A DNA stretch of 64,000 nt from Tupaia tana (Eukaryota; Chordata; Mammalia; Scandentia; Tupaiidae): assembly GCA_026018925.1 (NCBI GenBank), contig JAKSZU010000130.1, positions 186,001 to 250,000 of the forward strand. The letters run 5' to 3'. The notes under the pieces were generated by a model, which saw only the letters and a list, made by a program, of their open reading frames with translations, ran no database searches and was not told where the DNA came from. A program made the translations under genes and the position numbers. Positions 13,661 to 24,397 of the stretch are shown here, piece after piece (the first letter of the stretch is position 1; each line of letters opens with the position of its first letter).

Positions 13661-13703
13661 ACCTTTAAAAAAACGCAAAAAGGAAAAATTACCAAAAAAA
13701 AAT
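13661..13703 (+). other. A-run segment of the monomer (example copy)
   Basis: Each monomer has this segment; one typical copy is given. Four A-runs of 7, 5, 5 and 9 bases lie at 13,667-13,673, 13,677-13,681, 13,684-13,688 and 13,694-13,702, with centres about 9, 7 and 12 bp apart and a CpG between the first two. The lengths of the first and last runs vary between copies and cause most of the 308-315 bp spread. A-runs near helical phase are known to bend DNA; bending here is inferred, not shown. Confidence 0.7.
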
Positions 13704-13771
13704 GAGGAGACAGGAGAAGAGAGAAACAGAGACCTCAGAGAAACAGAGACAGGGAGAGAAGGCCAGAGGGG
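13704..13771 (+). other. Purine-rich segment of the monomer (example copy)
   Basis: About 68 bases with few pyrimidines on this strand, made of degenerate 8-9 bp units around 'cagagac' (for example 'aaacagagacctcagaga'). It is present in every monomer. It could form triplex-like structures in principle, but the scattered C residues interrupt a perfect polypurine run. Confidence 0.65.
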
Positions 13772-15054
13772 CTCCCTACCACACTAGCTTTGCTTGCTGG
13801 AGGCTGAATTATGAGTAGAAAACCTTCATTTCTCCTGTGCCTGAAATATCTAGTTCCCAGTATCCATGTGGAAACTTCTCAAGAATGGCTCAACTCTCCT
13901 GCCTGGAAAAAGGAGCAGAAGGGCTTATTAACAAAACAAAAGATGGAGCTGAGAGCCAGAGAGAAATTCTACCTTTAAAAAAACGCAAAAAGGAAAAATT
14001 ACCAAAAAAAAAAAATGAGGAGACAGGAGAAGAGAGAAACAGCGACCTCAGAGAAACAGAGAGAGGGATAGAAGGCCAGAGGGGCTCCCTACCACACTAG
14101 CTTTGCTTGCTGGAGGCTGAATTATGAGTAGAAAACCTTCATTTCTCCTGTGCCTGAAATATCTAGTTCCCAGTGTCCATGTGGAAAATTCTCAAGAATG
14201 GCTCAACTCTCCTGCCTGGAAAAAGGAGCAGAAGGGCTTATTAACAAAACAAAAGATGGAGCTGAGAGCCAGAGAGAAATTCTACCTTTAAATAACGCAA
14301 AAAGGAAAAAATCCCAAAAAATAATGAGGAGACAGGAGAAGAGAGAAACAGAGACCTCAGAGACACAGAGACAGAGATAGAAGGCCAGAGGGGCTCCCTA
14401 CCACACTAGCTTTGCTTGCTGGAGGTTGAATTATGAGTAGAAAACCTTCATTTCTCCTGTGCCTGAAATATCTAGTTCCCAGTATCCATGTGAAATCTTC
14501 TCAGAGAATGGCTCCACTCTCCTGCCGGGAAAAAGGAGCAGAAGGGCTTATTAACAAAACAAAAGATGGAGCTGGGAGCCAGAGAGAAATTCTACCTTTA
14601 AAAAACGCAAAAAGGAAAAATTATCAAAAAAAATTGAGGAGACAGGAGAAGAGAGAAACAGAGACCTCAGAGACACAGAGACCGGGATAGAAGGCCAGAG
14701 GGGCTCCCTACCACATTAGCTTTGCTTGCTGGAGGCTGAATTATGAGTAGAAAACCTTCATTTCTCCTGTGCCTGAAATATCTAGTTCCCAGTGACCATG
14801 TGGAATCTTCTCAGAGAATGGCTCAACTCTCCTGCCTGGAAAAAGGAGCAGAAGGGCTTATTAACAAAACAAAAGATGGAGCTGAGAGCCAGAGAGAAAT
14901 TCTACCTTTAAAAAAACGCAAAAAGGAAAAATTACCCAAAAAAAAATGAGGAGACAGGAGAAGAGAGAAACAGAGACCTCAGAGACACAGAGACAGGGAT
15001 AGAAGGCCAGAGGGGCTCCCTACCACACTAGCTTTGCTTGCTGGAGGCTGAATT

Positions 15055-16298
15055 ATGAGTAGAAAACCTTCATTTCTCCTGTGCCTGAAATATCTTGTTC
15101 CCAGTACCCATGTGGAATCTTCTCAGAGAATGGCTCAACTCTCCTGCCTGGAAAAAGGAGCAGAAGGGCTTATTAACAAAACAAAGATGGAGCTGAGAGC
15201 CAGAGAGAAATTCTACATTTAAAAAAAGGCAAAAAGGAAAAATTACCAAAAAAAAAATGAGAAGACAGGAGAAGAGAGAAACAGAGACCTCAGAGACACA
15301 GAGACAGGGATTGAAGGCCAGAGCGGCTCCCTACCACACTACCTTTGCTTGCTGGAGGCTGAATTATGAGTAGAAAACCTTCATTTCTCCTGTGTCTGAA
15401 ATATCTAGTTCCCAGTATCCATGTGGAATCTTCTCAGAGAATGGCTCAACTCTCCTGCCTGGAAAAAGGAGCAGAAGGGCTTATTAACAAAACAAAAGAT
15501 GGAGCTGAGAGCCAGAGAGAAATTCTACCTTTAAAAAAACGCAAAAAGGAAAAATAACCAAAAAAAATGAGGAGACAGGAGAAGAGAGAAACAGAGACCT
15601 CAGAGACACAGAGACAGGGATAGAAAAGCAGAGGTTATCCCTACCACACTAGCTTTGCCTACTGGAGGCTGAATTATGAGTAGAAAACCTTCATTTCTCC
15701 TGTGCCTGAAATATCTAGTTCCAAGTATCGATGTGGAATCTTCTCAGAGAAAGGCTCAACTCTCCTGCGTGGAAAAAGGAGCAGAAGGGCTTATTAACAA
15801 AACAAAGATGGAGCTGAGAGCCAGAGAGAAATTCTACATTTAAAAAAACGCAAAAAGGAAAAATTACCAAAAAAAAAAATGAGGAGACAGGAGAAGAGAC
15901 AAACAGAGACCTCAGAGACACAGAGACAGGAATAGAAGGCCAGAGGGGCTCCCTACCACACTAGCTTTGCTTGCTGGAGGCTGAATTATGAGTAGAAAAC
16001 CTTCATTTCTCCTGTGCCTGAAATATCTAGTTCCCCGTATCGATGTGGAATCTTCTCAGAGAATGGCTCAACTCTCCTGCCTGGAAAAAGGAGCAGAAGG
16101 GCTTATTAACAAAACAAAAGATGGAGCTGAGAGCCAGAGAGAAATTCTACTTTTAAAAAAACGCAAAAAGGAAAAATTACCCAAAAAAAATGAGGAGACA
16201 GTAGAAGAGAGAAACAGAGACCTCAGAGACACAGAGACAGGGATAGAAGGCCAGAGGGGCTCCCTACCACACTAGCTTTGCTTGCTGGAGTCTGAATT
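15055..16298 (+). repeat. 4-monomer module M4 (block 1)
   Basis: M4 is a fixed order of four subtypes. M4-1 has 'atcttgttcccag' and 'acatttaaaaaaaggc', ending 'gattgaagg'. M4-2 has 'gtgtctgaaat' and 'aaaataacc', ending 'gatagaaaagcagag'. M4-3 has 'ccaagtatcgatg', 'tcctgcgtgg', 'gagacaaacag' and 'gacaggaatag'. M4-4 has 'ccccgtatcgatg'. Here the four are at 15,055, 15,366, 15,676 and 15,988. Confidence 0.85.
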
Positions 16299-16609
16299 AT
16301 GAGTAGAAAACCTTCATTTCTCCTGTGCCTTTAATATCGAGTTCCCATTATCCATGTGGAATCTTCTCAGAGAATGGCTCAACTCTCCTGCCTGGAAAAA
16401 GGAGCAGAAGGGCTTATTAACAAAACAAAAAATGGAGCTGAGAGCCAGAGAGAAATTCTACCTTTAAAAAAACGCAAAAAGTGAAAATTACCAAAAAAAA
16501 ATGAGGAGACAGGAGAAGAGAGAAACAGAGACCTCAGAGACACAGAGACAGGGATTGAAGGCCAGAGCGGCTCCCTACCACACTACCTTTGCTTGCTGGA
16601 GGCTAAATT
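15366..16609 (+). repeat. 4-monomer tandem duplication, copy 1 (1,244 bp)
   Basis: Monomers 15,366, 15,676, 15,988 and 16,299 recur at 16,610, 16,920, 17,232 and 17,543 at an offset of 1,244 bp. Shared marks are 'gtgtctgaaat', 'aaaataacc', 'ccaagtatcgatg', 'tcctgcgtgg', 'gagacaaacag', 'ccccgtatcgatg' and 'ctttaatatcgag'. Private changes here include 'gagtctgaatt' and 'cccattatcc'. Confidence 0.9.
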
Positions 16610-17854
16610 ATGAGTAGAAAACCTTCATTTCTCCTGTGTCTGAAATATCTAGTTCCCAGTATCCATGTGGAATCTTCTCAGAGAATGGCTCAACTCTCCT
16701 GCCTGGAAAAAGGAGCAGAAGGGCTTATTAACAAAACAAAAGATGGAGCTGAGAGCCAGAGAGAAATTCTACCTTTAAAAAAACGCAAAAAGGAAAAATA
16801 ACCAAAAAAAATGAGGAGACAGGAAAAGAGAGAAACAGAGACCTCAGAGACACAGAGACAGGGATAGAAAAGCAGAGGTTATCCCTACCACACTAGCTTT
16901 GCCTACTGGAGGCTGAATTATGAGTAGAAAACCTTCATTTCTCCTGTGCCTGAAATATCTAGTTCCAAGTATCGATGTGGAATCTTCTCAGAGAAAGGCT
17001 CAACTCTCCTGCGTGGAAAAAGGAGCAGAAGGGCTTATTAACAAAACAAAGATGGAGCTGAGAGCCAGAGAGAAATTCTTCATTTAAAAAAACACAAAAA
17101 GGAAAAATTACCAAAAAAAAAAATGAGGAGACAGGAGAAGAGACAAACAGAGACCTCAGAGACACAGAGACAGGAATAGAAGGCCAGAGGGGCTCCCTAC
17201 CACACTAGCTTTGCTTGCTGGAGGCTGAATTATGAGTAGAAAACCTTCATTTCTCCTGTGCCTGAAATATCTAGTTCCCCGTATCGATGTGGAATCTTCT
17301 CAGAGAATGGCTCAACTCTCCTGCCTGGAAAAAGGAGCAGAAGGGCTTATTAACAAAACAAAAGATGGAGCTGAGAGCCAGAGAGAAATTCTACTTTTAA
17401 AAAAACGCAAAAAGGAAAAATTACCCAAAAAAAATGAGGAGACAGGAGAAGAGAGAAACAGAGACCTCAGAGACACAGAGACAGGGATAGAAGGCCAGAG
17501 GGGCTCCCTACCACACTAGCTTTGCTTGCTGGAGGCTGAATTATGAGTAGAAAACCTTCATTTCTCCTGTGCCTTTAATATCGAGTTCCCAGTATCCATG
17601 TGGAATCTTCTCAGAGAATGGCTCAACTCTCCTGCCTGGAAAAAGGAGCAGAAGGGCTTATTAACAAAACAAAAAATGGAGCTGAGAGCCAGAGAGAAAT
17701 TCTACCTTTAAAAAAACGCAAAAAGGAAAAATTACCAAAAAAAAAATGAGGAGACAGGAGAAGAGAGAAACAGAGACCTCAGAGAAACAGAGACGGGGAT
17801 AGAAGGCCAGAGGTGATCCCTACCACACTAGCTTTGCTTGCTGGAGGCTGAAGT
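16610..17854 (+). repeat. 4-monomer tandem duplication, copy 2 (1,245 bp)
   Basis: Second copy of 15,366-16,609. Private changes include 'ggctaaatta' at the start, 'caggaaaagag' near 16,820 and 'aacacaaaaagg' near 17,090, where the usual CpG is lost. Its last monomer ends in the tail-like 'gacggggatag', while copy 1 ends in 'gggattgaagg', so the copies part company near the end of that monomer. Confidence 0.9.
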
Positions 17855-18166
17855 ATGAGTAGAAAACCTTCATTTCTCCTGTGCCTGAAATATCTTGTTC
17901 CAAGTATCCATGTGGAATCTTCTCAGAGAAAGGCTCAACTCTCCTGCCTGGAAAAAGGTGCAGAACGGCTTATTAACAAAACAAAGATGGAGCTGAGACC
18001 CGAGAGAAATTCTACCTTTAAAAAAACGCAAAAAAAAAAAATTACCAAAAATAAAAAATGAGGAGACCGGAGAAGAGAGAAACAGAGACCTCAGAGACAC
18101 AGAGACAGGGATAGAAGGCCAGAGGTTCTCCCTACCACACTAGCCTTGCTTGCTGGAGGCTGAATT
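17855..18166 (+). repeat. A-type monomer, start of block 2
   Basis: Has 'gaagtatgag', 'gtgcagaacgg' and 'gagacccgagag'. It uses 'atcttgttccaag' at +38 where other A copies read 'atctagttccaag', and has no AATAAA in its A-rich segment. The preceding monomer (17,543) is not the ATGGGTAG tail but has a tail-like 3' end (gacggggatag, aggtgatccc). Confidence 0.85.
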
Positions 18167-21100
18167 ATGAGTAGAAAACATTCATTTCTCCTGTGCCTGA
18201 AATATCTAGTTCCCAGTATCCATGTTGAATCTTCTTAGAGAATGGCTCAACTCTCCTGCCTGGAAAAAGGAGCAGAAGGGCTTATTAACAAAACAAAAGA
18301 TGGAGATGAGAGCCAGAGAGAAATTCTACCTTTAAAAAAAAGCAAAAAGAAAAAATTACCAAAAAAAAAAAAATGAGGAGACAGGAGAAGAGAGAAACAG
18401 AGACCTCAGAGACACAGAGACAGGGATAGAAGGCCAGAGGGGCTCCCTACCACACTATCTTTGCTTGCTGGAGGCTGAATTATGAGTAGAAAACCTTCAT
18501 TTCTCCTGTGCCTGAAATATCTAGTTCCCAGTATCCATGTGGAATCTTCTCAGAGAATGGCTCAACTCTCCTGCCTGGAAAAAGGAGCAGAAGGGCTTAT
18601 TAACAAAACAAAAGATGGAGCTGAGAGCCAGAGAGAAATTCTACCTTTAAGAAAAGGCAAAAAGGAAAAATTACCCAAAAAAAAATGAGGAGACAGGAAA
18701 AGAGAGAAACAGAGACCTCAAAGACACAGAGACCGGGATAGAAGGCCAGAGGGACTCCCTACCACACTAGCTTCGCTTGCTGGAGGCTGAATTATGAGTA
18801 GAAAACTTTCATTTCTCCTGTGCCTGAAATATCTAGTTCCCAGTATCCATGCGGAATCTTCTCAGAGAATGGCTCAACTCTCCTGCCTGGAAAAAGGAGC
18901 AGAAGGGCTTATTAGAAAACAAAATTTGGAGCTGCGAGCCAGAGAGAAATTCTACCTTTAAAAAAACGCAAAAAGGAAAAATTACCCAAAAAAAAATGAG
19001 GAGACAGGAGAAGAGAGAAACCGAGACCTCAGAGACACAGAGACGGGGATAGAAGGCCAGAGGGGCTCCCTACCACACCAGCTTTGCTTGCTGGAGGCTG
19101 AATTATGAGTAGAAAACCTTCATTTCTCCTGTGCCTGAAATATCTAGTTCCCAGTATCCATGTGGAATCTTCTCAGAGAATGGCTCAACTCTCCTGCCTG
19201 GAAAAAGGAGCAGAAGTGCTTATTAACAAAACAATAGATGGAGCGGAGAGCCAGAGAGAAATTCTACCTTTAAAAAAACGCAAAAAGGAAAAATTACCAA
19301 AAAAAAATGAGGAGACAGGAGAAGAGAGGAACAGAGACCTCAGAGACACAGAGACAGGGATAGAAAAGCTGAGCTTATCCCTACCACACTAGCTTTGCCT
19401 GCTGGAGGCTGAATTATGAGTAGAAAACCTTCATTTCTCCTGTGCCTGAAATATCTAGTTCCAAGTATCCATGTGGAAACTTCTCAGAGAAAGGCTCAAC
19501 TCTCCTGCCTGGAAAAAGGAGCAGAAGGGCTTATTAACAAAACAAAGATGGAGCTGAGAGCCAGAGAGAAATTCTTCATTTAAAAAAACGCAAAAAGGAA
19601 AAATTACCAAAAAAAAAATGAGGAGACAGGAGAAGAGACAAACAGAGACCTCAGAGACACAGAGACAGGGATAGAAGGCCAGAGGGGCTCCCTACCACAC
19701 TAGCTTTGCTTGCTGGAGGCTGAATTATGAGTAGAAAACCTTCATTTCTCCTGTGCCTGAAATATCTAGTTCCCCGTATCCATGTGGAATCTTCTCAGAG
19801 AATGGCTCAACTCTCCTGCCTGGAAAAAGGAGCAGAAGGGCTTATTAACAAAACAAAAGATGGAGCTGAGAGCAAGAGAGAAATTCTACCTTTAAAAAAA
19901 CGCAAAAAGGAAAAATTACCAAAAAAAAATGAGGAGACAGGAGAAGAGAGAAACAGAGACCTCAGAGACACAGAGACAGGGATAGAAGGCCAGAGGGGCT
20001 CCCTACCACACTAGCTTTGCTTGCTGGAGGCTGAATTATGAGTAGAAAACCTTCATTTCTCCTGTGCCTGAAATATCTAGTTCCCAGTATCCATGTGGAA
20101 TCTTCTCAGAGAATGGCTCAACTCTCCTGCCTGGAAAAAGGAGCAGAAGGGCTTATTAACAAAACAAAAGATCGAGCTGAGAGCCAGAGAGAAATTCTAC
20201 CTTTAAAAAAACGCAAAAAGGAAAAATTAACAAAAAAAAAAAGAGAAGACAGAAGAAGAGAGAAACAGAGACCTCAGAGACACAGAGACAGGGATAGAAG
20301 GCAAGAGGGGCTCCCTACCACACTAGATTTGCTTGCTGGAGGCTGAATTATGAGTAGAAAACCTTCATTTCTCCTGTGCCTGAAATATCTAATTCCCAGT
20401 ATCCATGTGGAATCTTCTCAGAGAATGGCTCAACTCTCCTGCCTGGAAAAAGGAGCAGAAGGGCTTATTAACAAAACAAAAGGTGGAGCTGAGAGCCAGA
20501 GAGAAATTCTACCTTTAAAAAAACGCAAAAAGGAAAAATTACCAAAAAAAAAAAATGAGGAGACAGGGGAAGAGAGAAACAGAGACCTCAGAGAAACAGA
20601 GACAGGGAGAGAAGGCCAAAGATGCTCCCTACCACACTAGCTTTACTTGCTGGAGGCTGAATTATGAGTAGAAAACCTTCATTTCTCCTGTGCCTGAAAT
20701 ATCTAGTTCCAAGTGTCCATGTGGAAACTTCTCAAGAATGGCTCAACTCTCCTGCCTGGAAAAAGGAGCAGAAGGGCTTATTAACAAACCAAAAGATGGA
20801 GCTGAGAGCCAGAGAGAAATTCTACCTTTAAAAAAACGCAAAAAGGAAAAATTACCAAAAAAAAAATGAGGAGACAGGAGAAGAGAGAAACAGAGACCTC
20901 AGAGACACAGAGACAGAGATAGAAGGACAGAGGGGCTCCCTACCACACTAGCTTTGCTTGCTGGAGGCTGAATTATGAGTAGAAAACTTTCATTTCTCCT
21001 GTGTGTGAAATATCTAGTTCCCAGTATCCATGTGGAATCTTCTCAGAGAATGGCTCAACTCTCCTGCCTGGAAAAAGGAGCAGAAGGGCTTATTAACAAA

Positions 21101-21285
21101 ACAAAAAATGGAGCTGAGAGCCAGAGAAAAATTCTACCTTTAAAAAAACGCAAAAAGGAAAAATTACCAAAAAAAAATGAGGAGACAGGAGAAGAGAGAA
21201 ACAGAGACCTCAGAGACACAGAGACAGGGATAGAAGGCCAGAGGGGATCCCTACCACACTAGCTTCGCTTGCTGGAGGCTGAATT

Positions 21286-21594
21286 ATGAGTAGAAAACCT
21301 TCATTTCTCCTGTGCCTGAAATATCTAGTTCCAAGTATCCATGTGGAATCTTCTCAGAGAAAGGCTCAACTCTCCTGCCTGGAAAAAGGTGCAGAAGGGC
21401 TTATTAACAAACAAAGATGGAGCTGAGACCCGAGAGAAATTCTACCTTTAAAAAAACGAAAAAAAAAAATTACCAAAAAAAAAAAATGAGGAGACCGGAG
21501 AAGAGTGAAACAGAGACCTCAGAGACACAGAGACAGGGATAGAAGGCCAGAGGTTCTCCCTACCACTCTAGCTTTGCTTGCTGGAGGCTGAATT
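21286..21594 (+). repeat. A'-type (derived A) monomer inside block 2
   Basis: Keeps A-type marks (ccaagtatcc, ggtgcagaag, gagacccgagag, gagaccggag) but starts 'gaattatgag', has 'attaacaaacaaag' with two bases missing, and 'aaacgaaaaa' in place of 'aaacgcaaaa'. It does not begin a block, since B does not follow. The same derived form is at 58,661. Confidence 0.8.
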
Positions 21595-24397
21595 ATGAGT
21601 AGAAAACCTTCATTTCTCCTGTGCCTGAAATATCTATTTCCCAGTGTCCATGTGGAATCTTCTCAGAGAATGGCTCAACTCTCCTGCCTGGAAAAAGGAG
21701 CAGAAGGGCTTATAAACTAAACAAAAGATGGAGCTGAGAGCCAGAGAGAAATTCTACCTTTAAAAAACGCAAAAAGGAAAAATTACCAAAAAAAAAATGA
21801 GGAGACAGGAGAAGAGAGAAACAGAGACCTCAGAGAAACAGAGACAGGGATAGAAGGCCAGAGGGGCTCCCTACCACACTAGCTTTGCTTGCTGGAGGCT
21901 GAATTATGAGTAGAAAACCTTCATTTCTCCTGTGCCTGAAATATCTAGTTCCCAGTATCCATGTGGAATCTTCTCAGAGAATGGCTCAACTCTCCTGCCT
22001 GGAAAAAGGAGCAGAAGGGCTTATTAACAAAACAAAAGATGGAGCTGAGAGCCAGAGAGAAATTCTACCTTTAAAAAAAGGCAAAAAGGAAAAATTACCA
22101 AAAAAAAAAATGAGGAGACAGGAGAAGAGAGAAACAGAGACCTCAGAGAAACAGAGACAGGGATAGAAGACAGAGGGGCTCCCTACCACACTAGCTTTGC
22201 TTGCTGGAGGCTGAATTATGAGTAGAAAACCTTCATTTCTCCTGTGCCTGAAATATCTAGTTCCCAGTGTCCATGTGGAAAATTCTCAAGAATGGCTCAA
22301 CTCTCCTGCCTGGGAATAGGAGCAGAAGGGCTTATTAACAAAACAAAAGATGGAGCTGAGAGCAAGAGAGAAATTCTACCTTTAAAAAAACGCAAAAAGG
22401 AAAAATTACCCAAAAAAAAATGAGGAGACAGGAGAAGAAAGAAACAGAGACCTCAAAGACACAGAGACCGGGATAGAAGGCCAGAGGGACTCCCTACCAC
22501 ACTAGCTTTGCTTGCTGGAGGCTGAATTATGAGTAGAAAACCTTCATTTCTCCTGTGCCTGAAATATCTAGTTCCCAGTATCCATGCGGAATCTTCTCAG
22601 AGAATGGCTCAACTCTCCTGCCTGGAAAAAGGAGCAGAAGGGCTTATTAACAAAACAAAAGATGGAGCTGAGAGCCAGAGAGAAATTCTACCTTTAAAAA
22701 AACGCAAAAAGGAAAAATTACCCAAAAAAAATGAGGAGACAGGAGAAGAGAGAAACCGAGACCTCAGAGACACAGAGACCGGGATAGAAGGCCAGAGGGG
22801 CTCCCTACCACACTAGCTTTGCTTGCTGGAGGCTGAATTATGAGTAGAAAACCTTCATTTCTCCTGTTCCTGAAATATCGAGTTCCCAGTAACCATGTGG
22901 AATCTTCTCAGAGAATGGCTCAACTCTCCTGCCTGGAAAAAGGAGCAGAAGGGCTTATTAACAAAACAAAAGATGGAGCTGAGAGTCAGAGAGAAATTCT
23001 ACCTTTAAAAAAACGCAAAAAGGAAAAATTACCAAACAAAAAGGAGAAGACAGAAGAAGAGAGAAACAGAGACCTCAGAGACACAGAGACCGGGATAGAA
23101 GGCCAGAGGGGATCCCTACCACACTAGCTTGGCTTGCTGGAGTCTGAATTATGAGTAGAAAACCTTCATTTCTCCTGTGCCTGAAATATCTAGTTCCCAG
23201 TATCCATGTGGAATCTTCTCAGAGAATGGCTCAACTCTCCTGCCTGGAAAAAGGAGCAGAAGGGCTTATTAACAAAACATAAGATGGAGCTGAGAGCCAG
23301 AGAGAAATTCTACCTTTAAAAAAACGCAAAAAGGAAAAATTACCAAAAAAAAAAAAATGAGGAGACAGGGGAAGAGAGAAACAGAGACCTCAGAGAAACA
23401 GAGACAGGGAGAGAAGGCCAAAGATGCTCCCTACCACACTAGCTTTGCTTGCTGGAGGCTGAATTATGAGTAGAAAACCTTCATTTCTCCTGTGCCTGAA
23501 ATATCTAGTTCCCAGTGTCCATGTGGAAACTTCTCAAGAATGGCTCAACTCTCCTGCCTGGAAAAAGGAGCAGAAGGGCTTATTAACAAAACAAAAGATG
23601 GAGCTGAGAGCCAGAGAGAAATTCTACCTTTAAAAAAACGCAAAAAGGAAAAATTACCAAAAAAAAATGAGGAGACAGGAGAAGAGAGAAACAGAGACCT
23701 CAGAGACACAGAGACAGAGATAGAAGGACAGAGGGTCTCCCTACCACACTAGGTTTGCTTGCTGGAGGCTGAATTATGAGTAGAAAACCTTCATTTCTCC
23801 TGTGTGTGAAATATCTAGTTCCCAGTATCCATGTGGAATCTTCTCAGAGAATGGCTCAACTCTCCTGCCTGGAAAAAGGAGCAGAAGGGCTTATTAACAA
23901 AACAAAAAATGGAGCTCAGAGCCAGAGAGAAATTCTACCTTTAAAAAAACGCAAAAAGGAAAAATTACCAAAAAAAAATGAGGAGACAGGAGAAGAGAGA
24001 AACAGAGACCTCAGAGACACAGAGACAGTGATAGAAGGCCAGAGGGGATGCCTACCACACTAGCTTTGCTTGCTGGAGGCTGAATTATGAGTAGAAAACC
24101 TTCATTTCTCCTGTGCCTTTAATATCGAGTTCCCAGTATCCATGTGGAATCTTCTCAGAGAATGGCTCAACTCTCCTGCCTGGAAAAAGGAGCAGAAGGG
24201 CTTATTAACAAAACAAAAGATGGAGCTGAGAGTCAGAGAGAAATTCTACCTTTAAAAAAACGCAAAAAGTAAAAATTTCCCAAAAAAAAGGAGAAGACAG
24301 AAGAAGAGAGAAACAGAGACCTCAGAGACACAGAGACCGGGATAGAAGGCTAGAGGGGCTCCCTACCACACTAGCTTTGCTTGCTGGAGGCTGAATT
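21595..24397 (+). repeat. 9-monomer tandem duplication, copy 1 (2.8 kb)
   Basis: Nine monomers (21595 to 24087) recur in the same order at 24,398-27,198 with an offset of 2,801-2,803 bp. Shared rare marks are 'ctatttcccagtgtcc', 'cttataaactaaac', 'gatagaagacagag' (two bases missing), 'gcctgggaatagg', 'tcctgttcctg', 'accaaacaaaaagg', 'aaaacataagatgg' and 'gagctcagagcc'. Private differences include 'cccagtaacc' at 22,890 and 'aaaaagtaaaaat' near 24,265. Confidence 0.93.

Larger units (their letters stand above)
104..17854 (+). repeat. HOR block 1: 57 monomers
   Basis: The longest interval between two A-type monomers. Monomer starts: 104, 417, 731, 1045, 1357, 1668, 1979, 2291, 2600, 2912, 3226, 3536, 3847, 4158, 4470, 4779, 5090, 5402, 5715, 6027, 6335, 6647, 6961, 7271, 7582, 7893, 8205, 8514, 8825, 9137, 9450, 9763, 10075, 10388, 10699, 11011, 11321, 11631, 11943, 12251, 12562, 12877, 13188, 13500, 13811, 14124, 14433, 14743, 15055, 15366, 15676, 15988, 16299, 16610, 16920, 17232, 17543. 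The header runs A, B, C, then a 'catgcgg' monomer (1357), an 'aaaagcagag' monomer (1668), a 'gacaaacag' monomer (1979) and a 'ccccgtatcc' monomer (2291). The stretch 1668-2911 recurs about 9.65 kb later at 11,321-12,561. Internal 12-, 3- and 4-monomer duplications explain much of its length. It could equally be read as several units that lost their A marker. Confidence 0.85.

Noticed and set aside
14281..14340. Altered A-run segment ('aaataacgc', 'aaaaaataatgagg') as a separate element
   Set aside because: It is a private variant of the normal segment; the flanking sequence is ordinary monomer.
18901..18945. 'cttattagaaaacaaaatttgg' region as a recombination site
   Set aside because: A small local deletion and substitutions, shared in related form by 30,121 and 56,281; better read as an inherited variant of the fourth header monomer.
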